9,013 nucleotides of DNA, taken from the NCBI GenBank assembly GCA_028702545.1, contig JAQVOQ010000040.1, positions 1-9,013 on the forward strand. The letters are read 5' to 3'. The position numbers and the translations under genes are program-made. A model generated the notes under the pieces. It did no database searches. It was not told where the DNA came from and saw nothing but the letters and a program-made list of their open reading frames with translations. Position 1 is the stretch's first letter; each line of letters begins with the position of its first letter. This stretch comes from Clostridia bacterium (GTDB taxonomy: Bacteria > Bacillota > Clostridia > Christensenellales > UBA1242). This document shows positions 1 to 7,700 of this stretch, piece after piece.

Positions 1-718
1 CTTCTAACAATTTTTTGCTATTTAATTGCTCCGCTTCAAACGCAAACTTTTTAAATAATGCATTGAAGTGTTCAGTTAACTCAGCTAAATTTTCGTTTAA
101 ATAATGGGTTGCTAAATTGTCATTTAAGTCATCGTTATAAGTTTTATTTACAATGCTTGATATAAAACTTTTATAATCATATTTTGTTTTTAAAAACAAG
201 TAAAGGCTAATAATAGACTTTTTAAATTCGGCGTCTCTTCTCTTTTTATTGTAAATTTCAAAAAGCTCATCAAACTGAGTGTCCGATGCTTTTATATAAC
301 TATTTAAAACGGCATTTAAACTGTCGTTTATTAATACTAAACTCTCTCGATCTTCTAGCACTCTAAAAGCTGGGTCAACGCCGACTTCATAAAAATGTTG
401 CTTAATAATTTTTGAACAAAAAGTATGAAGTGTTGAAATATCGGCAGTTAAAATATTGTTTAACTCTTCTTTTATATGCTCGCTATCTTGTGCGTTTTCC
501 GCCAACTTTTCATATATCTTTTGCTTCATCTCACTAGCTGCGGCATTTGTAAAAGTTACAATTAACATATCTTTAACGCTTGCTTTATGCTCTTTAATAA
601 GATTAAAAATTCGCTCAATCATCGCAAAAGTTTTTCCGCTACCGGCTGAGGCAGATACTAATAAGTTTTTTCCCATAGTATTAACTACTTGTTTTTGCTC
701 AGGCGTTAAATTACTCAT
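1..718 (-). CDS. addA: AddA, helicase/nuclease subunit A of AddAB (N-terminal part, cut by window edge)
   Basis: This is the start of the UvrD/SF1 helicase-nuclease subunit of AddAB, which unwinds and resects DNA ends for RecA-dependent recombination. My translation begins MSNLTPEQKQVV (a Q-motif-like start). It continues with the Walker A motif ASAGSGKT at residues 23-30 (Lys29), motif Ia TFTNAAASEMK at 55-65, and the family sequence DISTLHTFCS at 93-102. About 239 codons are visible. Family members have about 1200 residues, so helicase motifs II-VI and the C-terminal RecB-type nuclease lie outside the window. The frame is open to base 1, so the gene is cut by the edge and shows no sign of being broken. 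Its ATG overlaps the 3' end of addB by 8 bases, which implies translational coupling. The identification is firm; nuclease activity cannot be judged here. Confidence 0.95.
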   Translation of the reverse strand, partial: MSNLTPEQKQVVNTMGKNLLVSASAGSGKTFAMIERIFNLIKEHKASVKDMLIVTFTNAAASEMKQKIYEKLAENAQDSEHIKEELNNILTADISTLHTFCSKIIKQHFYEVGVDPAFRVLEDRESLVLINDSLNAVLNSYIKASDTQFDELFEIYNKKRRDAEFKKSIISLYLFLKTKYDYKSFISSIVNKTYNDDLNDNLATHYLNENLAELTEHFNALFKKFAFEAEQLNSKKLLE

Positions 719-3700
719 TTGTTAAAGCCTCCTTAAAACAATCTTTTGTAATAGCTCTATTTGCTTTTCGGCTTGAGTTTAAAAAAGCTCCACTGAACTT
801 GCAAATAGCTTTAAATGCGCAATATTCACATGCACCCATTTGTTCATTTTCAGAGTACGGCGAAGGCAAAATATTGCCATCTAAAATTTCTTCAATGGCT
901 TTTGTTGCAAGTTTTAAGGCGTAATCTTCCACAAGTAAAAAGTCTTCTTCAAACAGCATTTTGTTGTTTGGTTTCAATTGTTCACTTTCCGCCGTAATCT
1001 TTAAAGCTGCGTTTAATATTTTGCTCTGTAAATAAGCTGGACTAAGCGTTTTATCCATAGCCTTAACTACTGCTAAATCATTCAAATATACGCCTTCTAA
1101 TTTATATGGCGTGTTGCTTTTTTGTTTGGCGTCCAAACTTTCAAAATCATTTTTTATAGGAAAATAAAAAACTCCCGCCAACTTTTTACCCGTTATTATT
1201 CTAATCACGCTTGCATAAATAAACAATTGAATTTTTTTGCCAATATATAGGTCTTTAAAATTAAAGTCGCTTTTGCCTGTCTTGTAGTCAATTATTCTAA
1301 AATAATTCTCGTAATAATCAATCCTATCCACAACGCCCGCAAAATCAATTTTTTTGCCACTAACTTCTAAATTTAAAACTTCTTTATTTTCGTTTATGCC
1401 AAAGCTATATTCAGTTTTATTGATTTTAAAATTGCTGTTTTCATTTTGATAATGCATAGCCTCAACAAGCCTTATCGCTTCTTCTTTTAAGCTTTGTATT
1501 AAATTTTTGTTCTCGCTACTACTACTTAAAAATGCATATTTAGACTGGCTTAAAATATCATTAATAATATTTTGCGCAACTATTTTTAACTGATTACTCT
1601 CAAAAGTTTTGCCCTCTTTTAGCATTGCTCCAAATAATTCTGCCACTGAGTGCAAAATTGTTCCAATATCTAAGGCTCTTAACTCTGCTCGCTCTTTTTC
1701 CTTTAACTTTAAGCCATATTCAATAAAATGCTTAAATGGGCAAGTAAAATAACTCTCTAATTGACTAATTTTTGTGCGATTATTGCTAAAAAACAATGCC
1801 TGCGCATTTGACAGATTATCAATATTATTATCAAACTCAAAACCATTGATTAAATTATTTAAATATTGTTTGCCATAAACTTCTTCAAGCAAATTATAAA
1901 CGGCATTTGTCGCTTCATAATTTTCAAATTGTCCACTTTCTTTTGCCACTTTTAATTGCCTTATTAGTTTTGCTATTGCACTTTTGTTATTTGCATAATA
2001 AAAACTATAAATAAGTGCCTTGTTTTCATCTTTTCCCGGTGCTAACAAATAATCGTCTAGCGCATAAATTGGAAGTGGTACTTTTTTGTTATTAACAATA
2101 ATAAAAAACAATTTTTGCGCCTCAGCCATAACTAATGCTGGCCTTTGTTCATTGCCTTCTTTGTCCGTCATTGAATAACTCATAATGAGTTTGTTTGTTG
2201 CGGTTAAAAGTAGTTGAAAAAAGTTGAATTTAGCTTTTGCGTTAAGTTCTTTTATGCTAGGTTCTAGTTTTGTTTTTGTGTTTATTACATTTAACTCAGA
2301 ATCCAGAATAATACCCACATCTAATTTATTTTGAGGCGCTTGCCCCTCAGCTACTCCCATAATAAATAGTAACTTGCTTTTTGCAAAATTGTTATTACTT
2401 ATGTCGCCAACAAAAACGCTATCTACGCTAATTGGAACAATGGATAAAGTAACAGAGTTTAATCCCTGCTCTAACAAGTTATAAAACTCCGAAAAATTTA
2501 GTTGTTCCTCGCCTAAAATATCTTCTAACTCGCCAAATAGTTTGTTTATCTTGTCATAAACTTGTGATGTAAATTTTTGCTCAGTAATATTATTTTTTGC
2601 CTCATATTCTTTTTCTAAATTTTGAAGTTTTTCTTCTGCTTTAACTATATTTAAAAATTCTTTTGTTGTTTTAACAAATTCTTGTACAAAATTGCAACTT
2701 AAAAGTGCCTCTTTAAAATTAATTAAATTTAGCATTAATTTTTGCCTTATAATTTCATATTGTGCTTGACTTTCTAAGTTTAACTTTGCATCAAATGGGT
2801 GCAAAAATTTTGTATTATCAACACCATATTTTAAAACAAAATCTTCAAAAATATTTTGCTCTTCAAAAGTTAAATTTGTAAAATAATTTTTACTTAAACT
2901 AAGTACCTCGCTGGTTAAAAAATTATTTTTAACTGCGTTTAAAGCGTCCAAAATAAACCTAATAAATAGGTGCTCGGTCAAGTTTTTACTAACATCTAAA
3001 AAATATGGTATGTCGTACTTTTTAAAAGTCCCTTCTATCACATCTTTATAGCCTTCCATATTAGCAACTGCAATATTTATGTTTTTATATCTATAATTAT
3101 GTAATATAATGTGTTCCTTAATTTTGCTCGCAACAAACTCGGTTTCTTCCGCTACTGACTTACCCTCAAATAATTGAATTGCATCTGTTTTTAACTCTTG
3201 ACTTTCTTTTTTATAGGCGTAAAAATTATTAGCTATGTAATTAAACGCATAACTCAACTGCTCGGTAGAATTTGTTATAATATCAGCCAAATTCATTCCG
3301 TAAATTTTTGCAATGGTCGTCAAATTTTCGTACATATTGCTTGGATAAACATTTGCATTATTTTGTTTTGTATTAGAAGTAAAACCAATCGTAACACTTT
3401 TCGCAATACTCACTAGTTTTTCAATAACTAAGTATTGTTGAGGAGTAAAATTATCAAAAAGCGCAAAATAAAAGTTACTGTCTTTAACAAAGCTTGCATT
3501 TTGTAAATTTTCTACTAGCAAATTTAATTTATTGTTTGAATCTATATAGTTATTTTGCAAAAAATCTTCGTATTGTTTATAAATTAATGTAATGTCATGC
3601 ATTTTAAGTTTTAAAGAAATATTTTCGCCTTCGTAACTATTTAAAAATTCGTCTGGTGTTATATTACAACTTTTAAGTTGAGTAATTGTTTCGTATATGT

Positions 3701-4058
3701 TCTCGGCAAAACCAGTTAGCTTAATAGCTTTTTTAAAAGCTTTAAGTTCGTTTTGATTATTTAATATGATTTTTGTAGTTAGCATAACTGCACTTTGCTT
3801 GGTTAAAACTTTTTCAAAAGCCATTTGTTTATTTAACACTTTACTCGCAAATTTAGAAAAAGTTATAACATCAATGTTAAAGGTGCTGTCTATATTAAGT
3901 ACTTCAAATATGCTCTTTTCTGCACTTAAAGAAAATCTGTCTGGCACAATCAAAAAATGACTAGCCTCGCTACTATTTAACGAAACAGTCTTTAATTTAT
4001 TTAAAACGCGTTCAAATGCATCTTGATATGTATTAGATATTAAAAGATTGTATTGCAT
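711..4058 (-). CDS. addB: AddB, nuclease/Chi-recognition subunit B of AddAB
   Basis: This 1115-residue protein is the second subunit of the AddAB helicase-nuclease, close to the usual family length. Residues 1 to about 740 form the helicase-like part that in known AddB proteins is catalytically inactive and reads Chi. The C-terminal part is a RecB-family PD-(D/E)XK nuclease: GVVDRID at 908-914, IIDYKTGK at 922-929 (Asp924, Lys926) and QLFIY at 944-948. Four cysteines fit the iron-sulfur staple known from Bacillus AddB: Cys773 (YFTCPFKHF) and the C-x2-C-x5-C group Cys1077, Cys1080, Cys1086. One oddity is that the N-terminal Walker A of Bacillus AddB (GRSGSGKT, recalled) is replaced by SNTYQDAF at residues 8-15. 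An AGGAG site at 4069-4073 lies ten bases before the ATG. The stop overlaps the addA start. The assignment is firm. Confidence 0.95.
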   Translation of the reverse strand: MQYNLLISNTYQDAFERVLNKLKTVSLNSSEASHFLIVPDRFSLSAEKSIFEVLNIDSTFNIDVITFSKFASKVLNKQMAFEKVLTKQSAVMLTTKIILNNQNELKAFKKAIKLTGFAENIYETITQLKSCNITPDEFLNSYEGENISLKLKMHDITLIYKQYEDFLQNNYIDSNNKLNLLVENLQNASFVKDSNFYFALFDNFTPQQYLVIEKLVSIAKSVTIGFTSNTKQNNANVYPSNMYENLTTIAKIYGMNLADIITNSTEQLSYAFNYIANNFYAYKKESQELKTDAIQLFEGKSVAEETEFVASKIKEHIILHNYRYKNINIAVANMEGYKDVIEGTFKKYDIPYFLDVSKNLTEHLFIRFILDALNAVKNNFLTSEVLSLSKNYFTNLTFEEQNIFEDFVLKYGVDNTKFLHPFDAKLNLESQAQYEIIRQKLMLNLINFKEALLSCNFVQEFVKTTKEFLNIVKAEEKLQNLEKEYEAKNNITEQKFTSQVYDKINKLFGELEDILGEEQLNFSEFYNLLEQGLNSVTLSIVPISVDSVFVGDISNNNFAKSKLLFIMGVAEGQAPQNKLDVGIILDSELNVINTKTKLEPSIKELNAKAKFNFFQLLLTATNKLIMSYSMTDKEGNEQRPALVMAEAQKLFFIIVNNKKVPLPIYALDDYLLAPGKDENKALIYSFYYANNKSAIAKLIRQLKVAKESGQFENYEATNAVYNLLEEVYGKQYLNNLINGFEFDNNIDNLSNAQALFFSNNRTKISQLESYFTCPFKHFIEYGLKLKEKERAELRALDIGTILHSVAELFGAMLKEGKTFESNQLKIVAQNIINDILSQSKYAFLSSSSENKNLIQSLKEEAIRLVEAMHYQNENSNFKINKTEYSFGINENKEVLNLEVSGKKIDFAGVVDRIDYYENYFRIIDYKTGKSDFNFKDLYIGKKIQLFIYASVIRIITGKKLAGVFYFPIKNDFESLDAKQKSNTPYKLEGVYLNDLAVVKAMDKTLSPAYLQSKILNAALKITAESEQLKPNNKMLFEEDFLLVEDYALKLATKAIEEILDGNILPSPYSENEQMGACEYCAFKAICKFSGAFLNSSRKANRAITKDCFKEALTNE
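728..734 (-). promoter_or_regulatory. Ribosome binding site of addA inside addB
   Basis: The minus strand reads AAGGAGG, a full Shine-Dalgarno match, nine bases before the addA ATG at 718-716. It is encoded within the last codons of addB. It fixes the addA start and supports coupled translation of the two subunits. Confidence 0.85.
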
Positions 4059-4080
4059 TAAATAATTTCTCCTACTCTTA

Positions 4081-4108
4081 ATAATAACATTTTTTTATCA
4101 CTTTGCAA
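4081..4108 (-). promoter_or_regulatory. Possible promoter of addBA
   Basis: On the minus strand, TTGCAA (4108-4103) and TATTAT (4086-4081) are separated by 16 bases, giving 4/6 and 5/6 matches to sigma-A boxes. A terminator just upstream (4121-4149) means addBA should need its own promoter. The predicted start would lie almost on top of the ribosome binding site at 4069-4073, which is uncomfortably close, so this is a weak call. Confidence 0.3.
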
Positions 4109-4120
4109 AATTAAACAAAC

Positions 4121-4149
4121 AAAAAACGAGAGGTTAATTCTCGTTTTTT
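4121..4149 (-). terminator. Intrinsic terminator overlapping the end of the Myb-like gene
   Basis: A perfect 11-bp inverted repeat (AAAAAACGAGA / TCTCGTTTTTT) encloses a 7-base loop. On the minus strand it ends in a T run followed by more T-rich sequence. The ascending arm encodes the last residues of the upstream protein, and its TAA stop (4136-4134) lies in the loop. It separates this gene from addBA. Confidence 0.85.
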
Positions 4150-4952
4150 GTGTCAAAGTTATTATTCAAATTTTTTATGCTTTTTATTCTGAGTGCAATT
4201 ATCTTATTTTCTAGTTGTTTAACCTTTTTGCTAAGCTCTTTATTAACATCGCTAAGCTTAATAATTTCTTGCTGTTTTTGTCTCATCGCAATAATAGTTT
4301 TTCTAAGATTTTCATTAGCGTAACTGCATTCTTCTTTTAGCGTGTTGTTAACATCCATCGTAGCACTTTTTTTAACAAGTTTTACAAGCCCCATAAACAA
4401 CCCCTTTAATTCGTCATCTGTAAGTTTATTTTTTACATTTTGCTTTATTTTTTGAGGAAAGTTTAAAACATTAGTATGCTCTTTATTTACCTTGGCTCCC
4501 ATCGTGACATCTAACTTTTTATTTATATCTGTAATCAGGCTTGAATTGCCTTTTAACAAACTTCTAAACTTATTTTGATAGCGTATCATCTCGGTTACAT
4601 TATTACCGGATAATTCTAAACAACTATTTCTAACACTTTTGCCCTCTCTACTCTTTTGCAAAATATAGTAAACCAATTTATATTCTTCCTCTTTAGTAAA
4701 CTCCTTAAATTTTTGCTTAACATGCTTTTTTAAGTCTATATTTAATTCTTTTTGACGAGCTGTATTATTTTCAAGTTCATTCAATTCTAAGTAATAATAA
4801 TTTCTTACGCTGTTTGGCTTGCGATTAGTGCGTTTTGCATATTCGCTAAAAGCATAAGTTAGTGCTAAATTTTTTTGTTTAAAAGTCTCAACAAAGGCAA
4901 AAAGATCTTTTACTTCTTCTGTATTCCATTCACAATAATTTTTGTTTTGCAT
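4134..4952 (-). CDS. Myb/SANT-like DNA-binding protein with C-terminal coiled coil (putative regulator)
   Basis: I do not recognise a named gene. The 272-residue protein has two Myb/SANT-like helical units: one at about residues 7-57, with Trp9 and a basic third helix (RTNRKPNSVRNYYY), and a second at about 85-134 (FTKEEEYKLVYY through YQNKFRSLL). A lysine-rich linker follows. A helical segment at 178-196 (LTDDELKGLFMGLVKLVKK) leads into a predicted coiled coil at about 205-258 with heptad-like leucines and isoleucines. Two Myb-like units plus a coiled coil recall the RsfA-type prespore regulators of Bacillota, but this resemblance is by layout and is not a proven match. There is no signal peptide, and the high lysine content suits a cytoplasmic DNA-binding protein. 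AAGGAG lies just upstream of the ATG. The gene is divergent from an unrecognised gene at 5099, which could be its target. Confidence 0.75.
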   Translation of the reverse strand: MQNKNYCEWNTEEVKDLFAFVETFKQKNLALTYAFSEYAKRTNRKPNSVRNYYYLELNELENNTARQKELNIDLKKHVKQKFKEFTKEEEYKLVYYILQKSREGKSVRNSCLELSGNNVTEMIRYQNKFRSLLKGNSSLITDINKKLDVTMGAKVNKEHTNVLNFPQKIKQNVKNKLTDDELKGLFMGLVKLVKKSATMDVNNTLKEECSYANENLRKTIIAMRQKQQEIIKLSDVNKELSKKVKQLENKIIALRIKSIKNLNNNFDTKNEN

Positions 4953-4994
4953 AATATTTACTCCTTATAAATCCAATTATTGACAAACAAAATT

Positions 4995-5024
4995 ATTATA
5001 TACACAGTATTTTTAAACGCACAA
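4995..5024 (-). promoter_or_regulatory. Putative sigma-A promoter of the Myb-like gene
   Basis: On the minus strand, a perfect TATAAT (5000-4995) stands 18 bases after TTGTGC (5024-5019, a weak -35 box). It predicts a short leader carrying the AAGGAG site at 4961-4966. The only strong -35-like box for the opposite gene, TTGACA at 4980-4985 on the plus strand, has no -10 box at a normal distance. I see no convincing promoter for the 5099 gene in this 146-base divergent region. Confidence 0.45.
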
Positions 5025-5098
5025 TTAAATACAATTTGTAATATGTTTTGGTATATTAAACATAAATATATTAAATAAAAAACAAAGAGGAAGATTAA

Positions 5099-6112
5099 AT
5101 GAATTATTACTTGCACTTAAAAAGCAATTTTGATGCTCTTATTGAAGTTAACAAGTTAAGTTTAGGTTTAATTAAAAAACATTCTTTGCAACCAATAAGT
5201 TTAGAGGTAAACGATAACTACCCATTATTATTAAAGTTAACGCCTATTACTTATCCTGAGGAGAGCGAAAAACTGCTTCCCTATCTAACTAAACTAAATG
5301 TATCTAACGGCTTAATAGAGGTCAGCAATGAGCTCGTTGAAGTGACTCATTATCCTCAAAATAACTATGAATTGTTTTTTAATAAAAACATTTTATATAG
5401 TTACGAATTACCTAAAGTACTAGGGCAAAATTCTTACACAATAAAAGGACTATCACATACTGCAACAATTTTTTTTGACGGCATCAATCAAATAACTATT
5501 CAAGATAAAGAACTTTTGTTTACTCACAAAATAAAAGAACATATTGTAAGTGCAGAAATAGAAAAAATTAAAAACACAGACTGCATTTTAATAAAAGCCG
5601 ATACTGCAAGTAACAAGATATATGTTTTAATGCTCGCCTATTCTCGCTCAAAATATGACATTATAAAAGAAGCGATTATAAATAAAATTGAAGAGGATGA
5701 AAAAACTTTTGTTATGCTTACTAAGTTAAATGATATGGCTGGGCACGCCTTAGTTGAAGAGGGCGAAATTTTAGATAATGAATTTAAACTTAAAGATGAA
5801 TACATAGTTTATTTAAACGAAAAAGCAAAGGCAATAAACTTACCTGAACTTGTGCCTTATGCTTTTTTAGAGGCAATAAAAGTAAGTGACTTCTCACTTG
5901 CGAGAAGTTATTTGACCGAAGAACTAAGTGATAGCCTGCAAGACGCACATTTATCTGCTTATTTTAGTGATTTTGTTCTCGTTAAACCAGCAACTTACGA
6001 AAAAAATTCTACTAATAAAATTGCACTAATTTATGAAGATAAAAAAAGGTTTGCAAAGATATTTAAAGTGGAAATGGAAAAAAACAAAATAACTAACTTC
6101 TCTGAGAGTTAA
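5099..6112 (+). CDS. Hypothetical protein of 337 residues, no recognised family
   Basis: I do not recognise this protein and give it no function. It is a well-formed gene: a purine-rich AGAGG site lies eight bases before the ATG, the frame is long and intact, and codon use is like its neighbours. No signal peptide or membrane segment is visible, so it is probably cytoplasmic. Residues 1 to about 200 alternate short beta-like stretches (for example YPLLLKLTPI at 41-50, TATIFFDGI at 121-129, NKIYVLMLA at 172-180). The C-terminal part, about 250-337, begins with helices (LVPYAFLEAIKVSDFSLARSYL at 251-272, shown here as two pieces: LVPYAFLEAI and KVSDFSLARSYL) and ends in strand-like segments (KIALIYEDK, FAKIFKVEME). 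That pattern loosely suggests an NTF2-like module, which is speculation. Only four cysteine or histidine-rich positions stand out and none form a metal motif. It is divergent from the Myb-like gene. Confidence 0.7.
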   Translation: MNYYLHLKSNFDALIEVNKLSLGLIKKHSLQPISLEVNDNYPLLLKLTPITYPEESEKLLPYLTKLNVSNGLIEVSNELVEVTHYPQNNYELFFNKNILYSYELPKVLGQNSYTIKGLSHTATIFFDGINQITIQDKELLFTHKIKEHIVSAEIEKIKNTDCILIKADTASNKIYVLMLAYSRSKYDIIKEAIINKIEEDEKTFVMLTKLNDMAGHALVEEGEILDNEFKLKDEYIVYLNEKAKAINLPELVPYAFLEAIKVSDFSLARSYLTEELSDSLQDAHLSAYFSDFVLVKPATYEKNSTNKIALIYEDKKRFAKIFKVEMEKNKITNFSES

Positions 6113-6117
6113 TTTGT

Positions 6118-6146
6118 TTGCTAAATTACTCAAAAAAAAGTATAAT
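6118..6146 (+). promoter_or_regulatory. Sigma-A-like promoter of the metallopeptidase pair
   Basis: TTGCTA (6118-6123, 4/6) and a perfect TATAAT (6141-6146) are 17 bases apart, immediately after the stop of the 5099 gene. The predicted transcript carries AAAGGAA at 6174-6180, six bases before the ATG at 6187. No good terminator separates it from the upstream gene, so read-through is also possible. Confidence 0.6.
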
Positions 6147-6186
6147 TCTTTATGTTAAAATATAAACTTAACAAAAGGAATTTTTT

Positions 6187-6888
6187 ATGCAAAATCTTTA
6201 TTTTATATTTTTAGGTGTTTTGGTCATTGGTTTGTTTATTTCGGCGACTTCTTATAGTAGGTTAATTCGCGCATATAACAAATATAACACGCGTGCATAC
6301 ATTAACATAACTGCAGGGCAGTTTGTAATAGGTGCATTCAACCTTCTTAACTTACCACAGCATAAAATAGCAATAAGCGAAAAACCTTTGTCGGACGCTT
6401 ATTCTATTAATAAAAAGGTTGTTATAATAAGCAGGCAACATTTTGACAGCAAAACCGTGTCTGCAATTGCAGTTGTAGCTCACGAGATTGGACATGTTAT
6501 GCAACACAAAAGCGGAAGCAACTTGTTTGCTGTTAGTTATTTGTTTCAAAAATTAAGTAGAGTTGCTGATTTTTTACTATTTCCTTCCCTTATTGTCGGT
6601 GGCGGACTTATTTTATTTAGCCAAGAATATTTAAGTTTAGGTAATTCAATTTTCTTTTTAGGAATAGGCTTATATATATCAACTCTTATATTAAAATTTA
6701 TTACAATTCCGCTTGAGATAAATGCTAGCAAAAGAGCTTTGCAATTATTAAAGAAAGAGCGTATCTTAGACGCCGATGAATTAAAAGGAGCAAAAAAAGT
6801 ATTAAAGGCAGCAGCGATGACGTATGTTGGCAGTATATTCTATACATTGTTAAGATTTTTAAGAGGCATATCACGCTCATTTAAATAA
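6187..6888 (+). CDS. YugP-type membrane zinc metallopeptidase (first paralogue)
   Basis: This 233-residue membrane protein belongs to the neutral zinc metallopeptidase family of Bacillus YugP (Zn_peptidase_2). The HExxH site is VVAHEIGHVMQH, with His99, Glu100 and His103. A downstream PLEINASKR block has Glu177 in the position of the family's likely third ligand. An N-terminal membrane segment spans about residues 4-22, two more lie at about 126-146 and 151-175, and a possible fourth is near 211-226. The conserved LSDAY block (68-72) before the site is also present. Physiological substrates of this family are not known to me. The protein is shorter and more divergent from YugP than its downstream copy, but all catalytic residues remain. 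It is first in a two-gene operon, 26 bases before the second copy. Confidence 0.88.
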   Translation: MQNLYFIFLGVLVIGLFISATSYSRLIRAYNKYNTRAYINITAGQFVIGAFNLLNLPQHKIAISEKPLSDAYSINKKVVIISRQHFDSKTVSAIAVVAHEIGHVMQHKSGSNLFAVSYLFQKLSRVADFLLFPSLIVGGGLILFSQEYLSLGNSIFFLGIGLYISTLILKFITIPLEINASKRALQLLKKERILDADELKGAKKVLKAAAMTYVGSIFYTLLRFLRGISRSFK

Positions 6889-6901
6889 ATTAATTGTATA
6901 T

Positions 6902-6907
6902 AAGGAG
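6902..6907 (+). promoter_or_regulatory. Ribosome binding site that sets the start of the second metallopeptidase
   Basis: AAGGAG lies seven bases before the ATG at 6915. The frame is also open from a TTG at 6894, but that start would place this site inside the coding region and has no site of its own. The ATG at 6915 is therefore preferred. Confidence 0.85.
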
Positions 6908-6914
6908 AACATCT

Positions 6915-7646
6915 ATGTTTTTTAGTTCAGCTTACTGGGAGTATTATTTGATGGGCATTATATTACTGCCCGGCATTCTACTAGCACTATACGCCCAAAT
7001 TAAAGTAAATAATACTTTTAGCAAATATTCTAAAATTATGAGTATGCGAGGAGTTACAGGCGGAGAGTTCGCGCGTCAAATGTTGAGAGAAGCAGATTTA
7101 GGACATATTCAAGTTGTGCAAACTAATGGCACTTTATCGGATAACTATAATCACCGCACAAAAACAGTAGCTTTGAGTGCAGAGGTTTATTCTTCATCAA
7201 GCGTTGCAAGCTTAGGCGTTGCAGCACACGAAATCGGTCACACCTTGCAATATAAACAAGGCTATCTACCAGTAAAACTTAGAACTTTTTTAGTACCATT
7301 AACTAATATTGTTTCAACAATGCTTTGGCCACTTGTATTTATAGGTATATTCTTAGGTTTTGGTTCTGCAACAGGCGGCGGAATTGGGGACATATTTGTT
7401 TGGGCAGGTGTTATATTTTTTGGCTTTGCAGTACTATTTAGTCTAGTCACTTTACCCGTTGAGTTTGATGCGAGCAGAAGGGCAAAAAAATTACTGCAAG
7501 ATAGTGGGCTAGTTGACGAAATGGAGGTAGAATCTGCGCAAAAAGTATTAAATGCGGCAGCCTTAACTTATGTAGCGGCATTAATAATTGCAGTATTAAA
7601 CTTACTTCGCTTTTTACTAGTTGTTAATAACAGAAGACGAGATTAA
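6915..7646 (+). CDS. yugP: YugP-type membrane zinc metallopeptidase (second paralogue)
   Basis: From the ATG at 6915 this is a 243-residue YugP-family protein and the more typical of the two copies. The zinc site is GVAAHEIGHTLQYKQG with His105, Glu106 and His109. The block LPVEFDASRRAKKLL has Glu183 as the likely third ligand. TGGEFARQML (48-57) and GTLSDNYN (72-79) precede the site, and KVLNAAALTYVAA (210-222) follows, all typical of the family. Membrane segments are expected at about 10-28, 124-149, 157-182 and 217-237, and the protein ends in a basic tail (NNRRRD). It is co-transcribed with the first copy and followed by a terminator 11 bases after the stop. The family role is certain only as far as a membrane metallopeptidase; the symbol is by similarity. 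Confidence 0.9.
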   Translation: MFFSSAYWEYYLMGIILLPGILLALYAQIKVNNTFSKYSKIMSMRGVTGGEFARQMLREADLGHIQVVQTNGTLSDNYNHRTKTVALSAEVYSSSSVASLGVAAHEIGHTLQYKQGYLPVKLRTFLVPLTNIVSTMLWPLVFIGIFLGFGSATGGGIGDIFVWAGVIFFGFAVLFSLVTLPVEFDASRRAKKLLQDSGLVDEMEVESAQKVLNAAALTYVAALIIAVLNLLRFLLVVNNRRRD

Positions 7647-7657
7647 ATTTAAAAAAT

Positions 7658-7684
7658 AAAAAAGACTTGAATTAGTCTTTTTTT
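7658..7684. terminator. Bidirectional intrinsic terminator after the metallopeptidase pair
   Basis: A perfect 10-bp repeat (AAAAAAGACT / AGTCTTTTTT) has a 6-base loop and T runs on both strands. It ends the plus-strand metallopeptidase operon. On the minus strand it is the first good terminator after the DUF1540 gene, so that transcript would carry the hairpin element at 7701-7831 in its 3' untranslated region. Confidence 0.88.
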
Positions 7685-7700
7685 AAATTCACATAATGGT

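Noticed and set aside
456..997. Plus-strand open frames opposite addA and addB
   Set aside because: They are antisense shadows of firmly identified genes, with no ribosome binding sites and low-complexity hydrophobic translations.
4980..4985. Perfect TTGACA on the plus strand as the -35 box of the 5099 gene
   Set aside because: The nearest -10-like box (TATACA at 4999-5004) is only 13 bases away and nothing fits at 16-18 bases.
4994..5008. A 15-base sequence shared exactly with 8104-8118
   Set aside because: One copy overlaps a -10 region and the other encodes part of the first DUF1540 motif. One such match is plausible by chance in AT-rich DNA of this length.
6098..6120. Weak hairpin at the end of the 5099 gene as a terminator
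   Set aside because: The stem is short and bulged and the T run is interrupted, so termination there is doubtful.
6894..6914. TTG start for the second metallopeptidase, adding seven residues
   Set aside because: The Shine-Dalgarno site at 6902-6907 lies inside this extension and serves the ATG at 6915.
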